A stretch of DNA of 64,000 nt from Diadophis punctatus similis (lineage: Eukaryota; Chordata; Lepidosauria; Squamata; Dipsadidae): contig JALIGW010000005.1 in the NCBI GenBank assembly GCA_023053685.1, forward strand, positions 27,764,501 through 27,828,500, read 5' to 3'. The translations under genes were made by a program, and so were the position numbers. The first letter of the stretch is position 1; each line of letters starts with the position of its first letter. The notes below the pieces were generated by a model. It did no database searches. It was not told the DNA's origin and saw only the letters and a program-made list of their open reading frames with translations. Positions 58,601 to 63,805 of this stretch are shown here, piece after piece.

Positions 58601-59469
58601 ACTTTTTTCAGTGCCGTTGTCATTTTGAACAGTCACTAAGTAAACTGCTGTAAGTCAATGACTACCTGTAGTTATCTCCAAACAACTAAACTTTCAGGAA
58701 GCTTAATTGCAAGAAAAAGAAATGCAACAGGTCACATGAGCCAGGAAATCATACCCACTGATTGGGCAAGTCTTGGTGGGAACTTTTTCTGCATGGTCAC
58801 TAATAAGACTGCAGCACCAAGGCTGTGAAAACTGAAAACACACATTTTTTGTGCACTAAAGCCTTCAAGGGCATGGAGTGCTCTCCTAAAGACGGTAAAG
58901 AGGGGGAAGGGGGGCAGCAAGCCAGGAAATTAGTAAAATAACTCAATTTCAAACCCCGATATAAAGAAATGCAGGCTATCGGCAACAATGCATCCGTTTC
59001 CCGTTATAAATAAATAAATGTCACATCCCTGGAATATCCCACCACCTCAAACCCCTCCATTCATCCTCCCGTCCATCGCAGATCCTGGAGGTTACGAGAC
59101 CTCCGATCTGCAAGATGGAAGAGCTTGCAGGCGTCGCTATCGCAGACCTACGGCAGGGATTTTTTTTTTTTGCCTAAAGCCCCCTAAATGCTTTAGAGTC
59201 GCCCATCAAAACGAAGCGGGGGCGGGGAAAGCGAAAATGGATTCCAACCGGGGATTCCAACTCCCGTGTTTCCCCCCTTGCCTTGCCCCCACCCCACGAT
59301 CATTACCTGCGGGAAGGCCAGGTCCCGTACCGGCCACGGGAGGGGTTTGGCTGACAGGGATGAAAGGGACGGTGAAACTGAATTCGGTGGCCGAGGAGGA
59401 GAAGAGCAAGTTAGTGCCGCCGCTCGTCGAAGAGATGCCGCCCGTGGCGGTGCTTTTGGAGGCAGCCAT
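25998..59469 (-). CDS. SEC23IP: SEC23IP (Sec23-interacting protein, p125), complete 18-exon coding region
   Basis: Coding exons in transcript order: 59307-59469, 55015-55553, 54072-54258, 52060-52253, 50440-50529, 49157-49277, 48692-48781, 44252-44393, 42338-42546, 41956-42068, 40823-40993, 38732-38827, 37726-37917, 37176-37331, 35428-35530, 33954-34139, 31315-31477, 25998-26079. They sum to 2,997 nt, 998 aa plus stop; every intron is GT-AG and all phases join. Seen in order: a proline/serine-rich N-terminus (about 1-250), a WWE-like region (about 265-370), a lipase-type HGIG and GHSLG (575-579), a SAM domain (about 646-702) and a DDHD domain (about 780-990). Family knowledge: SEC23IP binds Sec23 and Sec31 of the COPII coat, sits at ER exit sites, and its SAM-DDHD part recognises phosphoinositides. 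It belongs to the intracellular PA-PLA1 family with DDHD1 and DDHD2. The close match to the mammalian protein, with no stop or frameshift, argues for an intact functional gene. Confidence 0.97.
26080..28824 (-). other. SEC23IP intron 17, 3' half
   Basis: AT-rich intron sequence. The only structure seen is a 55-bp direct repeat (26950-27004 and 27264-27318). The open frame at 28253-28531 has no recognisable domain. Confidence 0.6.
28833..29014. mobile_element. hAT MITE (CAGGGGTCCCC type)
   Basis: 182 bp with CAGGGGTCCCC at the left and GGGGGCCGCTG at the right. It has a perfect 8-bp target duplication ATCTAAAG (28825-28832 and 29015-29022). Intron 17 of SEC23IP. Confidence 0.9.
29200..29690 (+). 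mobile_element. Non-LTR retrotransposon 3' end
   Basis: Contains a frame with [17 protein letters not shown], the C-terminal Cys-His pattern seen after RT in several LINE clades. A 3' UTR ends AATAAAGATCTTTGATTTG. Degraded. Confidence 0.5.
30050..30440 (+). mobile_element. CR1 LINE 3' end
   Basis: The frame at 30068-30373 shows [14 protein letters not shown] and [20 protein letters not shown], the terminal RT motif of CR1/L2 elements. It ends with the GGGGGTTGGACTAGAAGACC tail. 5'-truncated. Confidence 0.85.
30673..31125 (-). mobile_element. Sauria-type SINE interrupted by a hAT MITE
   Basis: Antisense SINE halves at about 30673-30712 and 30958-31125 (GCATGTTGCCCCCAACAATC, CAACCTTGAGCCGATCAGG) are separated by the insertion at 30713-30957. 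Confidence 0.8.
30713..30957 (-). mobile_element. hAT MITE (CAGAGGTGGG/CCACCACTG family)
   Basis: Ends CAGAGGTGGG and CCCACCACTG, with a perfect 8-bp target duplication GCTCCATG (30705-30712 and 30958-30965). Carries GTGCATGCGC and GAACCGGT motifs. Confidence 0.92.
31315..31477 (-). CDS. SEC23IP: SEC23IP coding exon 17, DDHD domain core
   Basis: The acceptor is a GAGCAG tandem (NAGNAG) at 31480-31475; this start uses the GAG, which best aligns with mammals. It encodes [15 protein letters not shown] and [16 protein letters not shown], with [10 protein letters not shown] at the end. The D in RIDYVLQ is one of the conserved DDHD residues. Donor TACTG|GTAAGA, phase 2. Confidence 0.94.
31478..32265 (-). 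other. SEC23IP intron 16, part
   Basis: AT-rich intron with no recognised element. Confidence 0.5.
32268..33352. mobile_element. TA-flanked MITE, copy 2, split by a LINE
   Basis: MITE halves at 32268-32402 and about 33147-33352 (ending GAGGACTACCTGTA) belong to the family at 15885. The LINE at 32410-33146 interrupts it. Confidence 0.75.
32410..33146 (+). mobile_element. L2/CR1-like LINE, 5'-truncated
   Basis: An open frame at 32475-32939 (154 codons) reads [31 protein letters not shown] and [20 protein letters not shown], the C-terminal RT region. A 3' UTR with GCCGCCCTGAGTCC ends in (AAAT)n. The intact frame suggests a fairly young insertion. It lies in SEC23IP intron 16, opposite to the gene. 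Confidence 0.92.
33430..33807. mobile_element. TA-flanked DNA element with TIR CCGTATTTTT, copy C
   Basis: Ends match copies at 24134 and 55734; the GTGCGTCTTATACTCCGG unit is partly tripled at its right end. Intron 16, 150 bp from exon 16. Confidence 0.8.
33954..34139 (-). CDS. SEC23IP: SEC23IP coding exon 16, helical insert in DDHD domain
   Basis: Acceptor TTTATTAG|AATTGA and donor GCAGAAG|GTTAGT. It encodes [32 protein letters not shown] and a K/E-rich end ([13 protein letters not shown]), probably a long helix. Confidence 0.95.
34140..35427 (-). other. SEC23IP intron 15
   Basis: AT-rich intron. The open frames at 35023-35534 (plus) are low-complexity hydrophobic translations that overlap exon 15 antisense. 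No mobile element recognised. Confidence 0.6.
35428..35530 (-). CDS. SEC23IP: SEC23IP coding exon 15, DDHD domain part 2
   Basis: Acceptor TTATTTAG|CTTGAT and donor CACCTTG|GTAAAT. It encodes [12 protein letters not shown], completing the YHPLDPVAYR motif with the previous exon, then [14 protein letters not shown]. The basic HHKGRKR patch is of the kind used for acidic lipid binding in this family (inference). Confidence 0.94.
35845..35899. repeat. Perfect 24-bp inverted repeat with 7-nt loop
   Basis: GCTATTCTGTAGCATAACTG... at 35845-35868 is exactly complementary to 35876-35899, with loop CATTCAA. In intron 14 of SEC23IP. Confidence 0.95.
36211..36438 (-). mobile_element. Sauria-type SINE, near full length
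   Basis: The antisense copy starts with the tail AATAGCAATAGCAC and ends GTGCGCCACC-type head (CACTGCGCCACCATGG). Same family as 7891. Confidence 0.87.
36519..36930. mobile_element. TA-flanked MITE, copy 3
   Basis: Full-length member from TGTAGTCCTCGACTTACG to AAGTCAACGACTACCC. Contains CCCCCATTGACTTTTCC and ATGACCCTGGGACACTGC blocks shared with other copies. Confidence 0.85.
37176..37331 (-). CDS. SEC23IP: SEC23IP coding exon 14, DDHD domain part 1
   Basis: Acceptor TCTTGCAG|GTGTCC and donor CATCCG|GTTAGT. It encodes [20 protein letters not shown] and [11 protein letters not shown]. The FFALGSP strand and the IYHP end are DDHD hallmarks. Confidence 0.95.
37726..37917 (-). CDS. SEC23IP: SEC23IP coding exon 13, linker between SAM and DDHD
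   Basis: Acceptor TTTCAATAG|GAACAA and donor GGCCAG|GTACGA. It begins [18 protein letters not shown], a charged likely coiled helix. Then comes a variable S/P-rich stretch with KRKRPFG, ending [11 protein letters not shown], the entry strand of the DDHD fold. Confidence 0.94.
38399..38415. repeat. Poly-C run in SEC23IP intron 12
   Basis: About 15 consecutive C after CTCTC. Low complexity. Confidence 0.9.
38732..38827 (-). CDS. SEC23IP: SEC23IP coding exon 12, end of SAM domain
   Basis: Acceptor TTTTTAAAG|TTGCTG and donor AAACAG|GTGGGA. It encodes [18 protein letters not shown] and IANFVKD, a textbook SAM C-terminal half. It is 96 nt, phase 0/0. Confidence 0.95.
38940..39330. mobile_element. 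TA-flanked MITE, copy 4
   Basis: Near full-length member, CAGGCAGTCCTTGATTTAC to GTTAATCGAGGACT. In SEC23IP intron 11. Confidence 0.85.
39335..40820 (-). other. SEC23IP intron 11, remainder
   Basis: No gene or classified element seen. Short open frames without recognisable domains. Confidence 0.5.
40823..40993 (-). CDS. SEC23IP: SEC23IP coding exon 11, start of SAM domain
   Basis: A 171-nt, phase 0/0 exon. Acceptor CTTTCAAG|GGATCA and donor TCTCTG|GTATAA, a weak donor. An acidic linker (DHDDEDD) leads into [20 protein letters not shown], the first helices of the SAM domain. Confidence 0.94.
41448..41744. mobile_element. GC-rich foldback MITE with about 110-bp inverted arms
   Basis: CAGGGGTGAAATCCTCC at the left and GGATTTCACCCCTG at the right. 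The arms pair for about 110 bp, including the GCGCGGGGCTGCCCCCGCTC block. The centre has CTCTGCGCATGC and GCACATGCGCAGAG. hAT-like termini; no clean target duplication. In SEC23IP intron 10. Confidence 0.85.
41956..42068 (-). CDS. SEC23IP: SEC23IP coding exon 10
   Basis: Acceptor CTCCTAG|GATCCT and donor GACCAGCAG|GTATTT. It begins by completing GHSLG and continues [13 protein letters not shown]. The later part diverges from the mammalian protein, as expected for a linker before the SAM domain. Confidence 0.93.
42338..42546 (-). CDS. SEC23IP: SEC23IP coding exon 9, carries most of the GHSLG motif
   Basis: Acceptor TTTTTCCAG|GAATAT and donor AGTTTAG|GTAATG. It encodes [32 protein letters not shown] and SVAGHSL at the end. 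Ser577, the predicted nucleophile position, is the last residue but one in this exon. The glycine that completes GHSLG is split over the exon 9/10 junction. Confidence 0.95.
42956..43560 (+). mobile_element. tRNA-derived SINE interrupted by a hAT element
   Basis: The head CACTTTGGTCCAGTG (to 42975) continues at 43317 as GTCTAGCGGCTAAGACTCC, with a B-box-like TGAATTCTAGTCC. The body CAGGGTGACTTTGGGCTAG leads to an (AATG)n tail at 43518-43560. Same family as 1186-1420, with another 3' part. Confidence 0.75.
42976..43316 (-). mobile_element. Internally deleted hAT element with transposase N-terminal scrap
   Basis: CAGGGGTCGGCAAC and GTTGCTGACCCCTG termini. The flanks GTCCAGTG and GTCTAGCG match at 6 of 8. 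The minus-strand frame includes [17 protein letters not shown], the style of the N-terminus of hAT transposases related to GTF2IRD2/ZBED-type proteins. The rest of the gene is missing. Confidence 0.75.
43562..44250 (-). other. SEC23IP intron 8, part
   Basis: AT-rich intron sequence; no element recognised. Confidence 0.5.
44252..44393 (-). CDS. SEC23IP: SEC23IP coding exon 8
   Basis: Acceptor TTAAAAAG|TTGATG and donor GGATAG|GTAGGT, phase 2 out. It encodes [18 protein letters not shown], then [15 protein letters not shown] and GDATGVDR. The FLPVxWH motif is conserved in the family. Confidence 0.93.
44636..45552. mobile_element. hAT element (TAGAGATG termini) nested in the SPIN-like element
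   Basis: Ends TAGAGATGTAAAATTTCCGG and TTCACATCTCTA. The target duplication GCCGTGAC / GCCGCGAC (44628-44635, 45553-45560) differs by one CpG transition. Subterminal runs of CCGGGTTTTTTTT type pair with each other. 917 bp, no coding. Confidence 0.88.
45665..45833. mobile_element. TA-flanked MITE fragment
   Basis: Matches one half of the MITE family (CACTTAACAACTGTGGCAAG, GGGCTCAATTGCGGTTATAC). Confidence 0.75.
45834..46566. other. Unassigned GC-rich segment inside the SPIN-like composite
   Basis: CpG-containing sequence with no recognised coding match. A block of about 40 bp (GGAGCG..TTTCAAA.TGAC.TAGGCAGAGCCCAGATGAG) occurs twice, at 46179-46219 and 46393-46433. CCAAT-type ATTGG lies near its end. 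Confidence 0.5.
46567..47997 (-). mobile_element. L2/CR1-like LINE, 5'-truncated (1.43 kb)
   Basis: Minus-strand frames in order: [20 protein letters not shown] (RT palm), [77 protein letters not shown]. It then has the CCGCCCAACTCC-type 3' UTR and a (TAAA)n tail at 46567-46608. Several frameshifts. Same family as 32410-33146. Same orientation as SEC23IP. Confidence 0.92.
48069..48143. mobile_element. 75-bp hAT-like hairpin
   Basis: CAGGGGTCGGCAAA and TTTGCCGACCCCTG are perfect inverted ends around ACATGCGCAGTGCCGG. Extremely short; target duplication not clear. Confidence 0.7.
48692..48781 (-). CDS. SEC23IP: SEC23IP coding exon 7, HGIG strand of lipase-like fold
   Basis: Acceptor TTATAG|GTGAAG and donor AATGTG|GTAGGA. 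It encodes [20 protein letters not shown]. The hydrophobic strand followed by HGIG is the oxyanion-side motif of alpha/beta-hydrolase lipases. Intron 7, which follows, is mostly nested transposon. Confidence 0.93.
49157..49277 (-). CDS. SEC23IP: SEC23IP coding exon 6
   Basis: Acceptor ATCTCAG|GTTATA and donor CAGATG|GTAAGT. It encodes [20 protein letters not shown] and [12 protein letters not shown], linking the WWE-like region to the catalytic-like fold. Confidence 0.94.
49378..50001. repeat. Tandem repeat, about 165-bp unit, four copies
   Basis: Units begin at about 49378, 49530, 49701 and 49866 with ACTACAAATCCATTGG or a near variant. Each then shows GATGTCCA, an AACCCTAA run, GATTTTCCCATGTATTTTAC and GTAGATAA..CTGGCTC. 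Diverged, last copy partial. In SEC23IP intron 5. Confidence 0.9.
50440..50529 (-). CDS. SEC23IP: SEC23IP coding exon 5 (aa 362-391)
   Basis: A 90-nt, phase 0/0 exon. Acceptor TTGTAG|GCCGAA, donor CCTAAG|GTAATG. It encodes [18 protein letters not shown] and ends VMHNPK. Its 30 codons would drop out cleanly if the exon were skipped. Confidence 0.93.
50778..51551 (-). mobile_element. hAT element carrying a captured coiled-coil coding fragment
   Basis: Ends CAGCGGTCACCAACC and GGTTGGTGATCCCTG, with a perfect 8-bp target duplication TTCTAAAT (50770-50777 and 51552-51559). The minus strand inside (about 51340-50890) reads, across stops and shifts, [40 protein letters not shown] and [19 protein letters not shown]. 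This is heptad-rich coiled-coil sequence unlike any transposase. The source gene is not recognised. Confidence 0.75.
52060..52253 (-). CDS. SEC23IP: SEC23IP coding exon 4, second half of WWE-like region
   Basis: Acceptor ATCTTTAG|TGCAAC and donor CTAGAG|GTGAGT. It reads [20 protein letters not shown] and later [20 protein letters not shown], the conserved core of this protein family. A pentanucleotide microsatellite lies about 70-240 bp upstream in intron 3. Confidence 0.95.
52322..52560 (-). mobile_element. CR1 (Snake1-type) 3' tail with seeded pentanucleotide microsatellite
   Basis: The minus strand reads CACTTGGCCAATAAAGAATT, then about 20 ATTCT units (52387-52488), then about 12 ATTCC units (52322-52386). 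The unique part matches the tail at 63833-63905. Known from snake genomes: such CR1 tails seed AATAG/AGAAT-type microsatellites. 70 bp from the exon 4 acceptor. Confidence 0.88.
52561..53219 (-). other. SEC23IP intron 3, part
   Basis: No element recognised. Confidence 0.5.
53228..53876. mobile_element. hAT element with internal hairpin minisatellite
   Basis: Left end CATGATGGTGAACCTATGGC, right end GGTCCGCCATCACTG, perfect 8-bp target duplication ACCTAGAG (53220-53227 and 53877-53884). Inside, a unit of about 85 bp containing GCTCCAAGAAAGCCTCTGGA is present twice (about 53478-53556 and 53604-53684). Long open frames on both strands come from its GC content. Confidence 0.9.
54072..54258 (-). 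CDS. SEC23IP: SEC23IP coding exon 3 (aa 235-296), start of WWE-like region
   Basis: Acceptor ATTCCAG|TCAGCC and donor TTCTG|GTAAGA, phase 1 out. It encodes [20 protein letters not shown], then a stretch around [11 protein letters not shown]. The HWFY...W pattern is the first half of the WWE-like domain shared by DDHD-family proteins. Confidence 0.94.
54300..55014 (-). other. SEC23IP intron 2
   Basis: AT-rich, short intron without recognised repeats. Confidence 0.6.
55015..55553 (-). CDS. SEC23IP: SEC23IP coding exon 2 (aa 55-234), proline-rich region
   Basis: The acceptor is TTTAATGCAG at 55563-55554 and the donor CCG|GTAGGA. The peptide opens [17 protein letters not shown] and includes [17 protein letters not shown]. 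It is rich in P, S, Q and T and predicted disordered. In the family this N-terminal region is the part that contacts Sec23 and Sec31. It is the largest exon (539 nt). Confidence 0.95.
55947..56020 (+). mobile_element. Very short L2-like LINE 3' tail
   Basis: CGCCCTGAGTCCTTCGGGAG...GGCATATAAGAATAAC plus AAAT units. This is only the last few tens of bases of the LINE family at 32410. The site is empty in copy A. Confidence 0.85.
56183..56330. mobile_element. hAT-type palindromic MITE
   Basis: CAGGGGTCTCCAACTCTGGC and GGTTGGAGATCCCTG ends around a long hairpin (CTTCAACTCCCAGAATTCC and complement). The empty site in copy A reads GTTCTAGACAAC. Confidence 0.82.
57300..57605 (+). mobile_element. 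LINE 3' UTR fragment with (AAAT)n tail
   Basis: Ends GAGATGGGCAGGTTTATAAA..ACCAAATAAATAAATA, the layout of L2-like LINE 3' ends in this window. No open RT left. Confidence 0.6.
57832..58672. mobile_element. TA-flanked MITE, copy 6, split by a hAT element
   Basis: Halves 57832-58063 and 58496-58672 (GGTAGTCCTCATGTTATG to AAGTCAATGACTACCTGTAG) flank the insertion at 58064-58495. Confidence 0.85.
58064..58495. mobile_element. hAT element with tandem GCGCATGCGC hairpins
   Basis: Ends CAGGGGCGGGTTGCTC and GAACCCACCCCTG. Flanks ACCTTAAC and ACCGCAAC (6 of 8). Three repeats of ATTTTGCTTC.GCGCATGCG..GAAGCAAAA type lie at about 58163-58193, 58240-58275 and 58319-58351. Very CpG-rich. Confidence 0.85.
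59307..59469 (-). CDS. SEC23IP: SEC23IP coding exon 1 (aa 1-54)
   Basis: The start codon at 59469-59467 has G at -3 and G at +4, a good initiation context. The product begins [10 protein letters not shown] and contains [13 protein letters not shown], a conserved N-terminal block of SEC23IP. The donor is GCAG|GTAATG, phase 1. The exon lies in the CpG island. Confidence 0.93.
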
Positions 59470-59543
59470 GACGGAGGGACTTCCACGTCTCCCGACTCTC
59501 TGGAGCCCTCCCCGACAAGGCCCTGCCCCTTCCGCCCGGCTCT

Positions 59544-59554
59544 AAGATGGCGGC
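59544..59554 (+). promoter_or_regulatory. YY1-like site AAGATGGCGGC
   Basis: Exact match to the extended YY1 consensus, which typically lies at or just after the start site of housekeeping genes. It is 75-85 bp upstream of the SEC23IP start codon on the opposite strand. Confidence 0.6.
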
Positions 59555-59576
59555 GACGCCGCTCTCTTCCCTCTTC

Positions 59577-59585
59577 TCCCGCCAA
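59577..59585 (-). promoter_or_regulatory. E2F-like site TTGGCGGGA
   Basis: The minus strand reads TTGGCGGGA, close to the classical E2F element. An E2F input fits the S-phase role of MCMBP. Single short motif, so chance cannot be excluded. Confidence 0.45.
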
Positions 59586-59804
59586 CCCGAGCCCGCGCTT
59601 AGAGCGAAGTGAAGTGAGGCTTGAAGTCCGCTCCGGCCTGGCTTGCGCCGCTTTCAGCCCAGCCTGGAACGCTTGCCCGCTCGCTCGCTATCTTAAGCGC
59701 TCTCAGCCCGGCGCGTAAGCCTTCGGAAAAGCGGGTCCTCTGAAGGGAGACCTCTCTTTGGCGTCTCTCTCCTGGCCTTTTAAACGAGTCGAAGAACCGA
59801 AAAG

Positions 59805-59862
59805 ATGCCTTGTGTTGCGGATTGGCTGAACTGCCCTCTCAGTATCGTGCAGGGCATTTTCG
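59805..59862 (+). CDS. MCMBP: MCMBP (MCM-binding protein) coding exon 1, partial gene
   Basis: The ATG at 59805 has A at -3. It reads MPCVADWLNCPLSIVQGIF and ends in TTCG|GTGAGA, a strong donor, phase 1. Family knowledge: MCMBP binds the MCM2-7 helicase subunits in place of MCM2, protects nascent MCM subunits and acts in loading and unloading of MCM during S phase. The N-terminal MPC..DWL..PL.IVQG.F pattern matches mammalian MCMBP, and MCMBP is the known head-to-head neighbour of SEC23IP in mammals. The remaining exons must lie beyond 64000; I found no exon 2 match in 59863-64000. The exon ends after 19 codons plus one base, so the call rests on a short match plus strong synteny. Confidence 0.88.
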
Positions 59863-61009
59863 GTGAGACCGGGCTTGCAAGGGGTGCGGGGGGTGGTAAA
59901 GCACGAAAACGTCAGAAGCGGTAGGGCAGGTCAAGGCGGCGGGGAAGCGGCCTGAGCTACTCCAGGGTACGACGCGGAGAGGCAGGGGGGAAGTCGGCTG
60001 AGTCCCCCCCAAAAAAGCACGAGAGGAAAGAGTAAGACGGCGGCATTGCTGAGAACGGCTCTGGGACTGGGGACGACCGGGAAGGAGAGAGACGGCGGCA
60101 CCTCGCCACTTCTTGCGGAACGGATTGGGTGGACGGGGGTAGGAAGTAGCGGGCCTATCCCGGGCAAAGTGGGACTGACCGCCGGCGACAAAGCTAATAA
60201 TAACCAAGTTTGGCCTGGCAAACTCGGGACCCGCTGGGCCGAGCGGTACGAAAAGCAGCCTTGGAGTTGTGTTGTGAGGCAAACTTGGCTGCGGGAAGGG
60301 CAGTTCTTCTGCACGCCGAAAGTTGGAAGCCTCGTGGGAAGAAGAAGAAGAGAGTGTTCCTGAGCATGTGCGCGTTGCTGTTTCTTTCGGCTTCTCGGGG
60401 GTGGGGGTCTGAGAGGGAGAATAACGCTTCTTAAAGGCATTGAAGGGGACTTTTCCTATTAAAAGTCAGGCCTGGCGTCCTTCTTTTGAGTGCTTAATTA
60501 CTAGTTTACTGCTGTACTTTGTAATTAAAAAGAACAGGGTGAGGGCATGGTATTAGGCTTCTGCTTGTCAAAACTGAACTATCAATTGCTCTTGTATCTA
60601 ATTGGTGTGTTTGTATCTTATGAGTGGCTTTTTAAACCCAATTGTTGGGTTCTTTTCTATTTTGCTTTTAGCAAAATGGTTTGCTATATATCATTTTTAA
60701 CACAAATATTTGCAATTGAACCAACTCTTGGTTAACTGTGACCCAAAGTTAATCTTAAAATCTCTGAGCATATCTGAATAATTGTTTAATTGTTTTTGTT
60801 AGCCTTACAAGCAAAATATTAATTAATTGGCAGGCTCCCAAGAGACTGTGCTTAGCTCATATAACTAAAAAAACCAACATTTGGAAAATACAGCTAACAG
60901 GAAGAACAAAATACCATAACAAAACCAGAATAAATCAAACCAGCGAAACAAAATAGGAACTTCAGAATCACTCTGTCTTAGAGGCTAATTGGAACAATAG
61001 CAACCCCCA

Positions 61010-61170
61010 TCCACCCCGACAACCTGGGTGCTCATCCAATGTTTAGGAATTTCCTAAACAACAGAAGGGTGGGAACCATACAATCTCTGGTGGAATTCAT
61101 TCCAGAGAATAGGAATTATCAGAGTAGGTGTTTCTCCTGAGTCCCACCAGATGATAAGTCTTTAATTGAA
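61010..61170 (-). mobile_element. Degraded LINE RT C-terminal fragment
   Basis: On the minus strand, words like LWNEFHQ and PTLLLFRKFL remain across frame breaks, the same region as [14 protein letters not shown] in better copies. Confidence 0.45.
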
Positions 61171-62814
61171 AATCAGCTGATTGAAAATTTCTACAACAAA
61201 GACAGATCAATTATTGGACAGAAGAAGTTATACTTCATGACATGGAAGAGACAGTGTAATGTAAGTGAACATTGAAGGGGAAGATGTTGAATTAGGTAGT
61301 CTACTTTCAACTATAAAAACTTACTGGGTGCAGTGGGCTGTTCTCAATGTAATTACTTCACAAGGACAAACTTGGGGAATGGGAATGTTTAATATGCCAG
61401 CCTAAATACCGAAAAATCTAGATGGGATCAATGGGAAATAAATTCACTTTTAAGGAATCCATTCCATTGTAAGAATTGTAATCTTATACTATTTTAAAGG
61501 GAATGTAATTAAATTGCATATATAATATAAAACATTTAGATATTGGAAAGAAAAATATTGGAATGAGATTGACTAGGAATCAGGTTCATAATAACTTTTG
61601 CAAGTGGCTCGGGCACCTTATTTTCTCTCAATAACTCAGAGTAGTTCTAAGGGTAAAATACTAGGAAAAATTCACTAAGATTGGAAGTAAATGTGTTTTA
61701 AGCCAGGTTGCCATGTCTTTTGCTTCATTTGCTTTTGTGATACATATGAACATTGCCGTTTGTAGAAGAATCTGAGTAACGTAGAAGGATAAATTTGTCC
61801 CTTTGGGTAGTTCTAATAAAGCTACTTCCCAATTATGTAATTTAGATTTTTTTTTCCATGAGCTAACAAAGCTATGGTAGCTTTTTCTATTATGATAATT
61901 TGTGGTCACAATAGTACGGTATATCTGAAATACTGTGGCTGAGCTGTGATTGAAAATGTAGTAGTGGAATAATTAAGTAGCCCCATCAATGTCATAACAA
62001 AAAAGGTGGATTAATAATACCCAGCAGCAGTTTGTACAGGAAAATGGTATCTTCTGTGTCCAATAAGTTGGAGAATTGTTATTTTAAAAAATCAGTTTTC
62101 ATAAGAATGTAGTGAAATAGAATTGCTGTATACAGACTAGTTATTACTAATGGATAATAATTTACATACCAACTGCCATGTACTGTTAAGGATTTTTATT
62201 TTATTTAGCAATTAATGAAATAGATTGATTTGCTGACCAGTAAACTCAGCTGCTTGATACTTTTGTTGAAGCCTTCAAAAAGGCATATTTTCTGTTGAGA
62301 ACTGAAACTTGAAATACACTTGAAGAAAGTTGTCAATCCACCTTTCAAACTTGTATCTCAGATTCTGTTTCCAACAAAAATAAGATGCCCTGATTCTTTT
62401 TAAAACAATCCACCATGTACACAATTATCATCCACAAATCTGAATGAACTTGTCAACTGTGAAACAGGAGAGAAAGCCTTCAAATTTAACATCTTCACTA
62501 AAAACACGTTCCATATCACGAGGCCAGAAGTATCCCAGTATATCACAAGAGGATTACTCTACCAGAGAGATCCCCAAGAGAGTCATAGTCCTTCCTTCAA
62601 ATTTATGTCTATATATATAGGATCCTCAAAGACATGCTGTATGTGCCCCACAGAGGACTGATATGGGAAATCCCAGGACAAAGTTACCCTAAGTAGCTGG
62701 AATCTGGTTTGGTGATCTTCAGACTACAAATATAACAATTTCATAAATGTTTTGTTCAAGCTTGATATATATTGGTACAAGAAACCTGATTCCTAACTGC
62801 TCTGGCTCTCAGCC

Positions 62815-63460
62815 ACTTCACAGTAACAAAATAACAGAATTGGGAGGGACTTTGGAGGTCATCTAATCCAATCCCCTGCTCAAGCAGGAAATCTATCCCA
62901 TTTCAGACAAGTGGCTGTCCAGTCTTTTCTTAAAAGCCTCAGTGATGGAGCATCCACAACTTCTGAAGGCAAACCATTCCACTAGTTAATTGTTCTCACT
63001 GTTAGGAAATTTCTCCTTGGTTCTTGGTTGCTTCTGTTCTTGATTAGTTTCCTTCCATTGTTTCTTGTCTTGCATTCTGGTGCCTTGGAAAATAGATTGA
63101 CACCATCTTCTTTGCGGCAGCCCCTCAAATATTGGAACACTGCTATCATGTCAAACCTAATCCTTTTCACTAGACTAGCCATACCCAATTCCTGCAACTG
63201 TTCTTCATATGTTTTAGTCTCCAGGCCCTTAATCATCTTTATTCTTCTCTACACTCTTTCCAGAGTCTCAACATCTTTTTTATAATGTGGTGGATGCAGT
63301 ATTCCAAGTGTGGTCTTACTAAGGTTTTATAAAGTGGTACTAATACTTCACATGATCTTGATTCTATCCCTCTGCTTATGCAACCTAAGATTGCATTGAC
63401 TTTTTTGGCTGCTGCAGCATGTTGCTGGCTCATATTTAAAATGTTAAAGCTAGGATTGGC
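62815..63460 (-). mobile_element. CR1 LINE 3' end
   Basis: Minus-strand frames AILGCISRGIESRSCEVLVP, YKTLVRPHLEYCI, then [14 protein letters not shown]. The CR1 3' end GGAGGTCATCTAATCC type is at 62850. Frameshifted copy inside MCMBP intron 1. Confidence 0.88.
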
Positions 63461-63805
63461 AAGAATAGATACAAAGGCTTTCTACGTACACTATCTCTCT
63501 GAATGTAACAGCTACAGAATGTTCACTACTTACATAATGGATCACCTCAGTGACAATTGAGTCAAGACTCTGTACCCTAACAGTAATTGGCATGGTGTCC
63601 CACCACTGAGATGGAAGCTTGAGATCAGAAATCGCTGAAACAAACTGCAGTACATTTAACTTAATTTTTTTCATTTATAAAGTTTTAAATCTCAAAATAG
63701 CATATAAAAGAAACAAATCTTATACTGTAATTATACCTGAAAGACGGATTTATTGTAGTGGATCTATGCCATGACATTGTTAATCCTGCACAGAACCTGA
63801 CATTT

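Larger units (their letters stand above)
59470..59804. promoter_or_regulatory. Bidirectional promoter between SEC23IP and MCMBP
   Basis: The 335 bp between two divergent start codons are GC- and CpG-rich, have no TATA box, and must hold both 5' UTRs and start sites. A YY1-like motif (59544-59554) and an E2F-like motif (59577-59585) sit in it. Both are typical of housekeeping and replication gene promoters. Confidence 0.85.
59270..60420. other. CpG island over both first exons
   Basis: A sharp rise in G+C and CpG compared with the AT-rich surroundings. It spans SEC23IP exon 1, the shared promoter, MCMBP exon 1 and the first 550 bp of MCMBP intron 1. Long open frames here in several directions come from the GC content, not from genes. 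Confidence 0.8.

Noticed and set aside
59018..60440. Several 130-175-codon open frames on both strands
   Set aside because: They are shadows of high G+C in the CpG island and overlap the true first exons in other frames.
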